Assembly (NCBI RefSeq): GCF_003576645.1 | Contig: NC_044916.1 | Span: 19,611,603 to 19,675,602 of the forward strand | Length of the DNA stretch: 64,000 bases | Origin: Ipomoea triloba | Taxonomy: Eukaryota; Streptophyta; Magnoliopsida; Solanales; Convolvulaceae | Reading direction: 5' to 3' | Part shown: positions 11,029 to 22,014 of the stretch, piece after piece | Layout of the letters: each line of letters opens with the position of its first letter | Numbering within the stretch: the first letter of the stretch is position 1 | Notes under the pieces: model-generated | The model's database searches: none | What the model was told of the DNA's origin: nothing | Seen by the model: only the letters and a program-made list of their open reading frames with translations | Made by a program: the position numbers and the translations under genes

Positions 11029-12329
11029 TGACGTGGTGTTAGTATGGGGTGAGGGTGAGTGAAAGTGGATATGATATGGAAGTGCTAAAACGAAGAGTCA
11101 TAAACTCCCCGAGTGTCGTATCTCTCGTGGATGACAAATTGGAGAATATACAGCTTTGCTACCTTGGTTGGTTTGGAATAACATTAAGATGGGTCATGTG
11201 GATTTTGATAAAAAGGATTTGTTAAGAGGATAAGGGATAGTGAAATAAAGAGATAAACAAAGGGAAATAAAGGCGGATGGGGCTAAGATATCATGGAGAT
11301 TGGTTAGAGGTGTAAAGTAGAGTATTGATTTCTATTGAGTCATGATTGAAGGAGCTCGAAACATAGTCTTGAGTGGCGTCACACTCAAGCTCCCAATCCT
11401 CAGTCGGTTGGGGAATTTTATCAAACACCTTGTCTACAAGTTCCCTCCGGATCTCATCTTCTCAGATTGAGAGCGGGAGATGTGAGTAGTGGGCTACATC
11501 TCTTTGCGATATCTCGCCAAAGAGATGATCCTATACTCTTGGAGAGATCGGGGCCCTCGATCCAACAAGATCATACAAAAACATACACACAGATTCAACA
11601 TTCCCCAAAGAAATCAAACTCATTATCAATTTAGATCATGAACACCAATCATCCAATCAATCTAGCCCCTATACTAGGGATTAGCCTCTCATAGGCTTCA
11701 ATAACATCAAAGCATCAAAATAGAAAAACATATCTACAAGAGCAATATATAAAGCAAACCACTTTAAGGAAAAAGGAAAAGTAAGAGGAAGCCAAAGAGA
11801 AAACAAATCTTTAATGAAAGAAGTTACCCAAAAGATCTTCAAGGCTATGGAGATCTAGTTCTCTTCTCCAAGGAGCTTCTCCTCTCTTCCTAATCCTATC
11901 TAAACCTAACCTAAAAATGTAAAATAGAAAATGTGACAAAAGACTCCCTAAACCTAGCTGAAATGCCCCTTAAATACTAAAACATCGCGCAGGTTTTCTG
12001 GTGCCGCCCCACGTCTGCCACACGCGTGTGGACTGGCGTGGGAGCTCTCTGGAATGATTTCACGCCAGCTCACACGCGTGTGAGGCTCGTGGGCGTGGGT
12101 TCTTCATTTCGTTTCCTTTTGTTGTTTCCGATTTGGTCTTTGTATGCTCCCATGTGGATAGATTCGGCGTTCATTCCTGTGGCATTCTTCAAAACACTCC
12201 ACACAAGACTCATTTGCAATTTATTAGTAAAATAGCGTGAAAAAACGTAATTGCACTCTTTAAGACTTATTTTTAACAAGAAAACAACTTAATAAGTTAT
12301 AGAAAAATAGGTACTTTTGGCGTCTATCA
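11029..12329 (-). mobile_element. Athila A 3' LTR (family Y)
   Basis: It begins TGACGTGGTG and ends gcgtctatca. It is nearly identical to 27021-28307 apart from scattered substitutions and 14 extra bases near 11280. On the minus strand a TATA-like TATTTAAG (11969-11976) lies about 52 bp downstream of the palindromic module. The short open frames inside are artefacts. Confidence 0.92.
12018..12084 (-). promoter_or_regulatory. Triple-palindrome promoter module, copy C
   Basis: Perfect palindromes ccacacgcgtgtgg (12018-12031) and ctcacacgcgtgtgag (12069-12084) have centres 52 bp apart. Between them tggaatgatttca (12050-12062) is centred 31.5 bp from the first and 20.5 bp from the second. Confidence 0.5.
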
Positions 12330-13843
12330 AAGTTTCCACACTTTAGATTGCTCGTCCACGAGCAAATTGTCAATTCAAAGACCTTCTCATTTTAGATGCC
12401 AAAAGTATCTAAGCTAAAGGTATGCTCAAAGTTACTCATTCATTCAAAATACAATCTACCAGGATATGTGAAATCCTTCACAATATCTTCAAGGAATGAT
12501 ACAAATGTGCCATACACTACTATGAATATTCAAACAAAGCGAAACCCCTCAAGGTCACAGGTTGGACAGTTAGTTAGTTTTCACAATTTCAAGCATACAG
12601 TCCGAAATTTCATTCACCTCTCATTGTGCAAAGGCCTTAAGCTGATCCCCCTAGTGGGAACGATGTACAAAACCTAATCAATCGACCTCCCTTATCGCCA
12701 AAGCCCAACATAAAAGTAAGTGAAAATAGATCCATGGGCCTCTCTCCGCTAGTGGCTTGGGCGGTTACTCATTTTTCTCACTTCCCAGGGTAACATCGTC
12801 AAGCAACCCGACTTCACATGGAGTTCCATGCTTTTTTCGAAGGCACTGCAATGGGTGCTCCAATCCTAGCGAAGCGGCTTCCCTCATCTCAATTTTCTCA
12901 TCTCCTAGGGCCATTTTATAGTGAACAACCGACTTCAGATATAACATTTGTGTATTAGAAGACTATGGTTGTTCACCACCTAGCAAGATGGTTTTCCTCG
13001 TATCTTATCTCGGGGATTGGCCTTATTGCCTTTTCTACTCATTTCTCCGATTGACAACCCCTCATGCCTTTTTCTTAGGGAAACAGGGATATTTCACTCG
13101 ATACTCACAGAAAGCTCTCCTTTTGCCCCATGTTCTATTCTATGATTATTCAATTCCGGGCTTCGCTTAATCTTATCTTTCTGAAATTAGGGGTTGCACA
13201 CTCCCAATTCGAGAGATCCTTAACTAAGGTTTTTTCACAATATGAGGTGAATACCACACAAGCATGCAACTTTTTTTTTTTAAATTTTAGAGGTCAAGGT
13301 AGGGTACTTCCAAGTTTATTCAAAGAGTAAACTTTTTGGCACAGATTTATCATTCTTCAAAGATAGAATGAATAACAACACATGGTTGTGGCTTGATTAC
13401 TTTTTTCGAACAAATGAGATAGAGCTCTTAATTAAAATTTTCATTTTAAGCACAACTCTTTCCACACTTTAGACCAAACATCGTCCTCGATGTTAACTTT
13501 GAATGTGATAAAAGAGAGAAACAAAAAAATATGCATCTTTCCACACTTTAAAACGAGAACATGAGGTTCAAAGAATAGATAAACAAGGGATAAGAGGTAG
13601 ATGACCTAGTATGCATCCCATGCCATATTGCTTCGAAGTGCTTGGATGGACGATTCTCATGTTCTTGCAACGAGATCTGCATGGTAATATGGAGTCTACA
13701 AAAAAAAATAGGGAATTTCAACTTGGATGTTATTTGTCAGAGTAAAGTAAAGATAGTAAGAAAGCATGGTAAATAACGGGTTGCCTCCCGGTCAGCGCTA
13801 CGTTTAACGTCTTTAGCCCGACGAAGTTTTCATGAAGATTGTG
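12330..13843 (-). other. Athila A 3' noncoding region between integrase and 3' LTR
   Basis: No credible frame is seen. The LTR-proximal end holds the purine-rich tract (minus-strand aaagtgtggaaactt, about 12330-12346). The segment is homologous to 5281-6257 plus 8262-8572 of Athila B and includes the imperfect palindrome catggagttccatg (12817-12830), which recurs in family X. Many Athila elements carry an env-like ORF here; this one does not. Confidence 0.7.
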
Positions 13844-15557
13844 CTACTCATCTTCCCAGGGTATTAGCCTGCAACACTGGATCGTCCCCTGCGTATTTTC
13901 CGTTCCATAGTATTTCTTGACTTGGTGGTCATTTACTTTGAAAGAACCTTTTTCTGGGTGCAAGATCTCCAAGGTTCCATGAGGAAATACTTTTGTAACA
14001 ATATAAGGCCCAGTCCATCTTGATTTAAGTTTCCCATGAAACAATCGTAGTCTAGAATTGAATAATAGCACTTTATCTCCCTCAATGAATTCTTTGTTTT
14101 TCCTAATGTGCATGTCGTGATAAAACTTTGAACGTTCTTTGTAAGATCTGGATGTTTCATAAGCCAGCAAACGCCATTCTTCTAGTTCATTTAGTTGAAA
14201 CAGTCGCTCCTGTCCTGCTATGAATAGGTCTTCGTTTAATTTCTTAATAGCCCAATACGCCTTATGTTCGATTTCAACTGGAAGGTGGCATGCCTTGCCG
14301 TATACCAATCTATATGGAGTGGTACCTATCGGTGTCTTATAAGCAGTCCTGAAGGCCCATAATGCATCGTTAAGCTTATCAACCCAATCTTTTCTATGCC
14401 GAGATACTGTCTTTTCCAATATGGCTTTAATATCTCTGTTTGCATTCTCGACTTGCCCTGTAGTCTGAGGATGATAGGGCACTCCTCCTCGGTGCTGTAT
14501 ACCTTGCCTTTGAAGTAATCTCCGCATGGGTACATTCCGGAAGTGTGTCCCCCTATCGCTGATCACAATTCGTGGTACTCCAAATCTTGTGAACAATCTT
14601 TTCAGAAATCTTGTTACACTTCTTGCGTCATTGTTGCGCAGTGCCTCTACTTCAACCCATTTGGAGACATAGTCTACTGCAATAAGAATATATTTAAAAC
14701 CTTTGGAGTCTGGAAATGGTCCTGCAAAGTCTAGTCCCCATATATCAAAGATTTCGCACGCAAGTATGTAATTCTGCGGCATCTCATCTTTTCCGGTGAT
14801 GTTCCCAGTTCGTTGACATCTGTCACAGTTTCTAACATAGATTTGAGCATCCCGAAATATTGAGGGCCAGTAGAATCCTGCTTCAAGTACTCTCCTAGCA
14901 GTTCTGTTAGCTGAGTGATGGCCCATTCGATGGCATTCTCCAAGGATTTCATGTCCTTCAGCTTCTGTTACACATCGGTGAATTATTTGATCTGCGCATA
15001 CTTTGAAAAGATACGGCTCATCCCAGAAGTAATATCGAGACTCTGCTATTAATTTTCTTCGGGCGTGTATATTTAAAAATTTCGGCAGCTCTCCCCCTAC
15101 AAGATAATTGGCCAGATCTGCATACCAAGGTGTGAGATAGAGGCCCATCAGCTTTTCCTCTGGAAAATATTCATTCACGTTCCCAATTATATCCTGTCCT
15201 TTTTCATTCTCTAACCTTGACAAATGATCTGCTGCACTGTTTTCAACTCCTTTTCGGTCCACGATAGTTACGTCAAATTCTTGCAATAACAAAATCCATC
15301 TGATTAATCTTGGCTTTGCTTCGGGTTTAGACATAAGGAACCTGATGGTTGCATGATCAGTGTGAATAACGACCTTTGACATTAAGAGATATGATCTAAA
15401 TTTATCTAATGCAAACACAATTGCAAACAGTTCTTTCTCGGTCGTGGTGTAGGCTTGCTGTGGCTTAGTCAACATCCGACTGGCATAAGCGATAGGCTGA
15501 AATTTCTTATCGTTTTTCTGCCCTAGCACAACTCCAACAGCGAAATTACTTGCGTCA
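13844..15557 (-). pseudogene. Athila A RNase H and integrase (C-terminal half of pol)
   Basis: An uninterrupted frame reads from the Z2 junction to a stop at 13844. It encodes the RNase H region ([10 protein letters not shown]), a zinc-binding integrase N-terminus (GHHSANRT then CDRCQRTG), and the integrase core with D in GLDFAGP, D in [10 protein letters not shown] and E in GQVENANRD. The spacing of the last two is D-X35-E. The chromodomain typical of chromoviruses is absent, as expected for Athila. The frame would join 23930 but is separated by the 8.4-kb Z2 insertion; the first few codons of the visible ORF come from the Z2 end. The core is intact in sequence but cannot be expressed as part of a normal polyprotein. 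Confidence 0.9.
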
Positions 15558-16677
15558 TGTAACACCCCAATTTTCAACTCTTACATTAATTACAAATCAA
15601 TAATAATACATAGCGGAAGCTTACATCTTATCAGCAGAAAACTGGGTGCTACCGCCACACCTAGAGTGAATTCTATCACCTCTTGACAAACTCCACTCTA
15701 AGTGCACAGGCTAAACTTACAACATTAACAATAATCCCTGTCTACATCAAAGAGTAGACACCAACCTCAACTTCCATCCTATTCAAAGCTCTTCGGGCTG
15801 CAAGAGCCCACGCTAGACTGCATCTGATAAGGAACACATCGAAGTGTAGTTAGCACGACGGCTAAGTAAGGAAATCCATTGTCACTTAAAAGTAGACAAA
15901 GGTTTGAAAACATAAATAGTTTAGAAGTTTGTAAAGTTTTTTCTCTGTTAAATGTAATGGCATAACTGCCGCTCAAAATCATTTTCATGTCCTTTCAGAG
16001 GAGTTTGCAAAACTTTCATTTCCAAGAATTTCATCATTTGCAAATAGAACCGCAGCTCTAATGCTCATAATAATCTGAACTGCAGCCCAGAGTAACAATA
16101 ATTTTCATAGTCAAAAATTCACTTAGTTTCCCTTGAGTAAGCACAAGGCTTTCTTTTTTCATAATTCCCTTTTCTCAAACCTTGGGCCGTGGCATTTCCA
16201 GCCTTCCCGTAGGTCTCCTTATCCCAACCTAGGGCCATGGCACTCCAACCCTCCCGTAGGTCCACCCTTATTCCAACCCCGGGCCGTGGCATTTAATGTG
16301 ACACCCCAACCTTACATAAGCTGAGATAGATAAAAACTCAACACAACAGCTGACTATCTCAACCAACAACAGAACATAGCGGAAGCGAATTTAAAACCTA
16401 AGGGCGTCATGCCACATCTAGGTAAGATAACACGGCCTAGATGCACAGGCTAACCATAAAAACTGAACTGTATAAACGATAATCCTTAAGTCAAGTCTCA
16501 AAACATCCAAACACTAGTCAAGAGTTTATAAAGAAATCTCAAATGGCTCACAGGCCAAAGCATAAATCTAAAACATAACCACTATCTAAGCCTCCTCATA
16601 CGGGTGTATCTCTATCGCGCTCACGCAAAGACTTTAAGGCAAACCTGGAAAACACACAAAGAACCATTAGCAAAAGA

Positions 16678-17026
16678 NNNNNNNNNNNNNNNNNNNNNNN
16701 NNNNNNNNNNNNNNNNNNNNNNNNNNNNNNNNNNNNNNNNNNNNNNNNNNNNNNNNNNNNNNNNNNNNNNNNNNNNNNNNNNNNNNNNNNNNNNNNNNNN
16801 NNNNNNNNNNNNNNNNNNNNNNNNNNNNNNNNNNNNNNNNNNNNNNNNNNNNNNNNNNNNNNNNNNNNNNNNNNNNNNNNNNNNNNNNNNNNNNNNNNNN
16901 NNNNNNNNNNNNNNNNNNNNNNNNNNNNNNNNNNNNNNNNNNNNNNNNNNNNNNNNNNNNNNNNNNNNNNNNNNNNNNNNNNNNNNNNNNNNNNNNNNNN
17001 NNNNNNNNNNNNNNNNNNNNNNNNNN
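16678..17026. other. Assembly gap (349 N)
   Basis: This run of N lies directly before a 20-bp tandem array. The array very probably continues into it, since such repeats commonly stop assembly. Long open frames reported across it are meaningless. Confidence 0.95.
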
Positions 17027-17275
17027 CCAATCACAGGGACCGAAGTCCAATCACAGGGACCGTAGTCCAATCACAGGGACCGAAGTCCAATCACAGGGGG
17101 TGTAATCAACCCGAATCACAGGGACCGAAGTCCAATCACAGGGGTAGCGAACCCAATCATAGGGACCGTAGTCCAATCACAGGGACCTAAGTCCAATCAC
17201 AGGGGTAACGAACCCAATCACAGGGGCAAAAGCCCAATCACAGGGACCTAAGTCCAATCACAGGGGTAATCAACC
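17027..17275. repeat. Tandem array, unit about 20 bp (ccaatcacagggaccgaagt)
   Basis: Twelve or so adjacent units begin ccaatcacaggg. The second half alternates between variants such as accgaagt, accgtagt, acctaagt and gtaacgaac. The left edge is lost in the assembly gap, so the true copy number is unknown. Confidence 0.85.
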
Positions 17276-18302
17276 CAAATACAATCCATAGTAGCACAGC
17301 TATATCACCCATCAACCTCCAAAAGATACCAAAGAACCACCACCTCATACTCATACCCAACTCAGCCCAAGAACCATCACTCAGAGTGCTCATCTCAGAT
17401 ATGAACACCAACCAAGCTCCCAAATAATAGACTCAAGGATTCAACCAACCAAATCGTAGACTCACATAATGGACTAAGAGGTATGAATAAATACTCAGAA
17501 ACAAGGTAAACATATCCAATGGAATACTCCAACAAACTTAGAACGAAAGAAGGAAACAAACAACGGATCACTCACATCCACCAACCACTACCACCTTACT
17601 CTCACGGAAAACCCCAGCGGTTACATTGTCCCACTAGAGAACCCCGCAAGAGCAATTCCCACATACCGAATCAGACTCAGCTCAGAATACAAAGAGATAC
17701 TCCAGAATACAAAGATCATATCACAATACACCAATATTCATCTAACAGAGGCCAAATAACATGGAAATCCAAACCAACAAAGCTCATATACATCAATAAA
17801 CAAAGGATCAAGACACAAGTCTATGAATCCAACCAACGAAATCAATAATAGGCTAATAACCAAGGATATTCAGGATTTCCAATCACCAAATAATATCATA
17901 TAGAGCGAGAGTGTAGAAAATAGATTTTGATGGACATAGTGGTTACCTTTGAAGCGTAATTAATTCCAAAAGCATTTTAATCCAAAGCAACGTCAAACTC
18001 AAAGCTTGGTTCATAACCACGAACCTGAAGATTAACATAATCTAACACCGTCACTAACTTACTATTAATAACAATACTAATATTCCTAATCGGTCCATTA
18101 TAACCTATAATCCTATAATCCATGCTCAAGGCTAATATAATATGACCATATGAATTTATACCTAATCTAATTACTAACTAATACTAAAGCAAGGATAAGC
18201 TAATACCAATCTAAACTTAAACCATAATATTGTGACTAATACTAACTATAAGCTTAATAATTAATAAACCAAAACATTACCTTAGTCACGCTGCTCAGCC
18301 CT
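17276..18302. other. AT-rich N2 interior without recognised gene
   Basis: This is A- and C-rich, low-information sequence. The open frames here have no recognisable domain and an atypical composition (Gln/Asn/Thr/Ile-rich), so they are treated as chance. Confidence 0.5.
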
Positions 18303-18356
18303 GGGTTCAAACTCGCGCCCTCACGCCTAACCAACCAACACCAACCCACTGAGCCA
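18303..18356 (-). repeat. tRNA-like segment with A and B boxes (possible SINE head)
   Basis: On the minus strand TGGCTCAGTGGG (18345-18356) fits the internal Pol III A box (TRGYNNARNNGG). GAGTTTGAACCC (18303-18314) approximates the B box (GGTTCGANTCC). The interval between the boxes is about 30 bp, as in tRNA-derived SINEs. No cloverleaf or anticodon stem is evident, so this is not a functional tRNA. SINE boundaries and target duplications could not be defined. Confidence 0.45.
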
Positions 18357-19290
18357 CGATGTTCCTTGTGTTGTGATCCGCGACTAAAGCTTAACATCCG
18401 TTGTTGCGAGTCTTCATCCACCATACTGGAACGAGCGAGAGCTACCGAACGGGGAGGACTGAAGAATCGTCGCCGCCGGCGTTATTACTCCGATTGTGGC
18501 AATGGTCGTCGAGAAGGGAGGACTCCACTGCTACGGTTGCTTGGTTCGCTGGGCGTCGTCAAGAGAGGGATAGGGACGCAGCTACACTCCACGGAGTCAC
18601 CGTTGCCGCCATAGCCCTCCGCTACTGCCGCTACTCACGTTAGACGGAGAAGGGAGCGCCGTTTAGTTCCTCCGCTGCCACTGCCGCTTGGCCGAACGGA
18701 AGAGGGTGGCGGGGGTGTTGAAGCCGTCAAGGTGTTCCGCAGCCATTGAACATCGCAGCTCTGTTCTGCCGTGCGTCGCCGGGAAGACAGGGGAAGAAGT
18801 CACGCCGGACACCGCCGCCGAGACCCAAACGTCGGAACTTCAGTTGCGCCGGGAGGGAGAGAGAACTCGCTCTCCTTGCTGCTTTGCGTACCGAGAACGG
18901 GGGGGAAAAAGAGCTGACGCCGATCGTCACAACGCCGCTGCGACTCATCACCGTCGTTCGCCGTTTACGCCAGAAACGGGGAGAAGAAATCCCATCGCCA
19001 TTGCCTTCCTTGCTTCACGAGCTCGTTGCCTGAGCGTCACCGCCGGAGAAGAGAGAGCAGACAGGGTCCATGGCTACTGCTTGCCGCCGCTGCGCCCTTT
19101 GGAGGCTGAGACTATGGTTCTAAGCTTTGCCGATGAAGTCCGTCGCCAGGAGAAGGAACAGGGGAGGGCACTGTCGCCGGCGACGCCACTACCACCACCT
19201 GGACCGCTTCGCTACCGGTTTCCCCTGCTGTCTGCCGGCTTCGAGAGAGAGAGAAGGAAGGGTCGAGAGGCAGAGAAGGGAAGCTGCTGA
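18357..19290. other. GC-rich block within N2
   Basis: The segment is markedly richer in CpG, gccgcc and cgtcgc than its AT-rich surroundings. Overlapping open frames occur in several frames and both strands, with Arg/Pro/Ala/Gly-rich translations. That pattern is expected from GC-rich DNA with few stop codons. It may represent a transcribed leader of the element, which is inference. Confidence 0.5.
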
Positions 19291-20594
19291 GTGTTTATCA
19301 TGCAATTGCTAATTAGGGTAGGTTTCCATTTAGGGTAGTTTCCTCTTTTGGGTTTGGGCTAGACATTGGATCATTGAATTGGGTTGGATCATTAACCATG
19401 GTCTATAACATATATATATATATATATATAACTATAGAAATATTGGGCCATAGGCTATTTATTATTAATCTTAACAATAAATTATATATAAGAGTATATA
19501 AATCTCAAGCCCATAGGAAAAATAATACTTATAATTATTTAAAATAATTACTTTATAATAAATAACCCCTCATTTAAATATTTATATTTAAAATGATAGT
19601 AGGAAAATGCGGGGTGTTACATTTAAGCCTTCCCGTAGGTCCCCACCTTATTCCAGAAACTAAGGGTTTGAAAACATTTTAGTTTTTCTTTCTTAAATCA
19701 TTTCTTTTGGACATATTTCACAATTGAGTCCAATACTTAAAATTGGCTACCTCATTAGCCCCTGAAGGATTTTCAAAATACTTTCAGTGCCCGCAGGCTT
19801 TTCAAACATCATTTTCTCATCACTCTCATGTAAAGTACACACTCACAGAAAGTGGTATTTTCCCCAAAAAATTAAGGTTTTGACAACCAAAATAGCATAC
19901 GTTCTTCAACGTAAGTTTTCATAAACATTTTACTTGCCCAAAGGCTTTTCAAGCATAGCTCAAGTATGAGCAAAAATTGGAAGAAAACACAGCTGAACAC
20001 AAGCTGGTCACTCATCGGATACTTATATATATTCTACTAACACTACATATATCCGTTCCCAATACTTATCCCTTATCATGAACTTCAGTCCATCTTACAA
20101 TCCAATCATCATCGGTAATCCATAATCATGGTTCCACCATTAACTAATAATAGATAGTTGTCCTTTCCACTATCGTCATCAACAACTTCCACTATCATCA
20201 ACACCATTATAACTTAAGGAAATCACACATCCATAATCGATACTTAGTCACCCATAATCCAACAATTGACCTTAATCACTCTTAAGCATTAATTATTTTC
20301 ATTAGTAACTACTAACCTTGTAATCCATCATCGACAGCAAGTCAACAACATTATAACATCATTATCAAGCCATCGAAAGCATTAACACCATTAGATCGTA
20401 ACTTGAGGTAAAGTCATTACCTAACCATAATCCAAAGTCGTTCAACAACTATTTCCTCAAAATTCACCATATACAATCTTTATCTCAATATTTCCATATA
20501 ACAATTTCCTTAATAAACATCGTAATATCATCACCACTCAAATATCCTTTAAACCATAGTATCTTTACCAAAGAGATATTTTAAATCCTCAAGT
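19285..20594. repeat. 1.3-kb direct duplication, copy 1
   Basis: It starts tgctgagtgtttatc and ends just before a single N at 20595. It covers the last 337 bp of N2, the TTTAA duplication and about 970 bp of Z2. As far as I can read, 19285-20586 is identical to 20596-21897. A duplication that crosses a transposon border and is joined by one N points to unmerged contig ends. Confidence 0.9.
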
Positions 20595-20595
20595 N

Positions 20596-21897
20596 TGCTG
20601 AGTGTTTATCATGCAATTGCTAATTAGGGTAGGTTTCCATTTAGGGTAGTTTCCTCTTTTGGGTTTGGGCTAGACATTGGATCATTGAATTGGGTTGGAT
20701 CATTAACCATGGTCTATAACATATATATATATATATATATAACTATAGAAATATTGGGCCATAGGCTATTTATTATTAATCTTAACAATAAATTATATAT
20801 AAGAGTATATAAATCTCAAGCCCATAGGAAAAATAATACTTATAATTATTTAAAATAATTACTTTATAATAAATAACCCCTCATTTAAATATTTATATTT
20901 AAAATGATAGTAGGAAAATGCGGGGTGTTACATTTAAGCCTTCCCGTAGGTCCCCACCTTATTCCAGAAACTAAGGGTTTGAAAACATTTTAGTTTTTCT
21001 TTCTTAAATCATTTCTTTTGGACATATTTCACAATTGAGTCCAATACTTAAAATTGGCTACCTCATTAGCCCCTGAAGGATTTTCAAAATACTTTCAGTG
21101 CCCGCAGGCTTTTCAAACATCATTTTCTCATCACTCTCATGTAAAGTACACACTCACAGAAAGTGGTATTTTCCCCAAAAAATTAAGGTTTTGACAACCA
21201 AAATAGCATACGTTCTTCAACGTAAGTTTTCATAAACATTTTACTTGCCCAAAGGCTTTTCAAGCATAGCTCAAGTATGAGCAAAAATTGGAAGAAAACA
21301 CAGCTGAACACAAGCTGGTCACTCATCGGATACTTATATATATTCTACTAACACTACATATATCCGTTCCCAATACTTATCCCTTATCATGAACTTCAGT
21401 CCATCTTACAATCCAATCATCATCGGTAATCCATAATCATGGTTCCACCATTAACTAATAATAGATAGTTGTCCTTTCCACTATCGTCATCAACAACTTC
21501 CACTATCATCAACACCATTATAACTTAAGGAAATCACACATCCATAATCGATACTTAGTCACCCATAATCCAACAATTGACCTTAATCACTCTTAAGCAT
21601 TAATTATTTTCATTAGTAACTACTAACCTTGTAATCCATCATCGACAGCAAGTCAACAACATTATAACATCATTATCAAGCCATCGAAAGCATTAACACC
21701 ATTAGATCGTAACTTGAGGTAAAGTCATTACCTAACCATAATCCAAAGTCGTTCAACAACTATTTCCTCAAAATTCACCATATACAATCTTTATCTCAAT
21801 ATTTCCATATAACAATTTCCTTAATAAACATCGTAATATCATCACCACTCAAATATCCTTTAAACCATAGTATCTTTACCAAAGAGATATTTTAAAT
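20596..21897. repeat. 1.3-kb direct duplication, copy 2
   Basis: It repeats 19285-20586 at a constant offset of 1311, including the 3' end of N2 (ggggtgttaca ending at 20932). Unlike copy 1 it continues smoothly into the rest of Z2, so copy 2 is the one joined to genuine downstream sequence. Confidence 0.9.
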
Positions 21898-22014
21898 TCC
21901 TTTAAACCATAGTATCTTTACCAAAGAGATATTTTAAATCCTCAAGTAAACACCAACAATCCCCAAAAATAAGTTTTAAATCCTCAAGTAAACACCAACA
22001 ATCCCCAAAAATAA
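21856..22014. repeat. Two local tandem duplications in Z2 (about 42 bp each)
   Basis: A unit with ccatagtatctttaccaaag occurs twice in a row, then a unit with cctcaagtaaacaccaacaa occurs twice. Copy 1 of the 1.3-kb duplication ends exactly in this stretch, so short repeats may have confused assembly here. Confidence 0.8.

Larger units (their letters stand above)
16297..19621. mobile_element. N2: long-LTR element nested in Z2
   Basis: It starts TGTGACACCCC and ends GGGGTGTTACA, flanked by TTTAA (16292-16296 and 19622-19626). The first 150 bases resemble the start of Z2 (shared agcggaagc and tgcacaggctaa), so the two are related families. It includes a 349-base assembly gap, a 20-bp tandem array, a tRNA-like segment and a GC-rich block. 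No retroelement protein is recognisable. Confidence 0.8.

Noticed and set aside
12026..12235. 69-codon frames in both Athila A LTRs with similar peptides to the family X LTR frame
   Set aside because: The similarity follows from the shared palindromic module and LTR homology; there is no sign of coding constraint. It remains curious that the gag remnant uses the same peptide frame.
16596..17070. Four long open frames on both strands
   Set aside because: They consist almost entirely of the assembly gap read as unknown residues.
17027..17275. Possible CRISPR-like array
   Set aside because: Units are contiguous 20-bp tandem repeats with no unique spacers, in a plant genome.
18303..18356. Functional tRNA gene
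   Set aside because: Only A- and B-box-like motifs are present; no acceptor or anticodon stem can be drawn.
18688..19290. 200-codon frame on the plus strand in the GC-rich part of N2
   Set aside because: Overlapping frames exist on both strands, composition simply mirrors GC-rich DNA, no domain is recognisable, and it lies inside a noncoding-type element.
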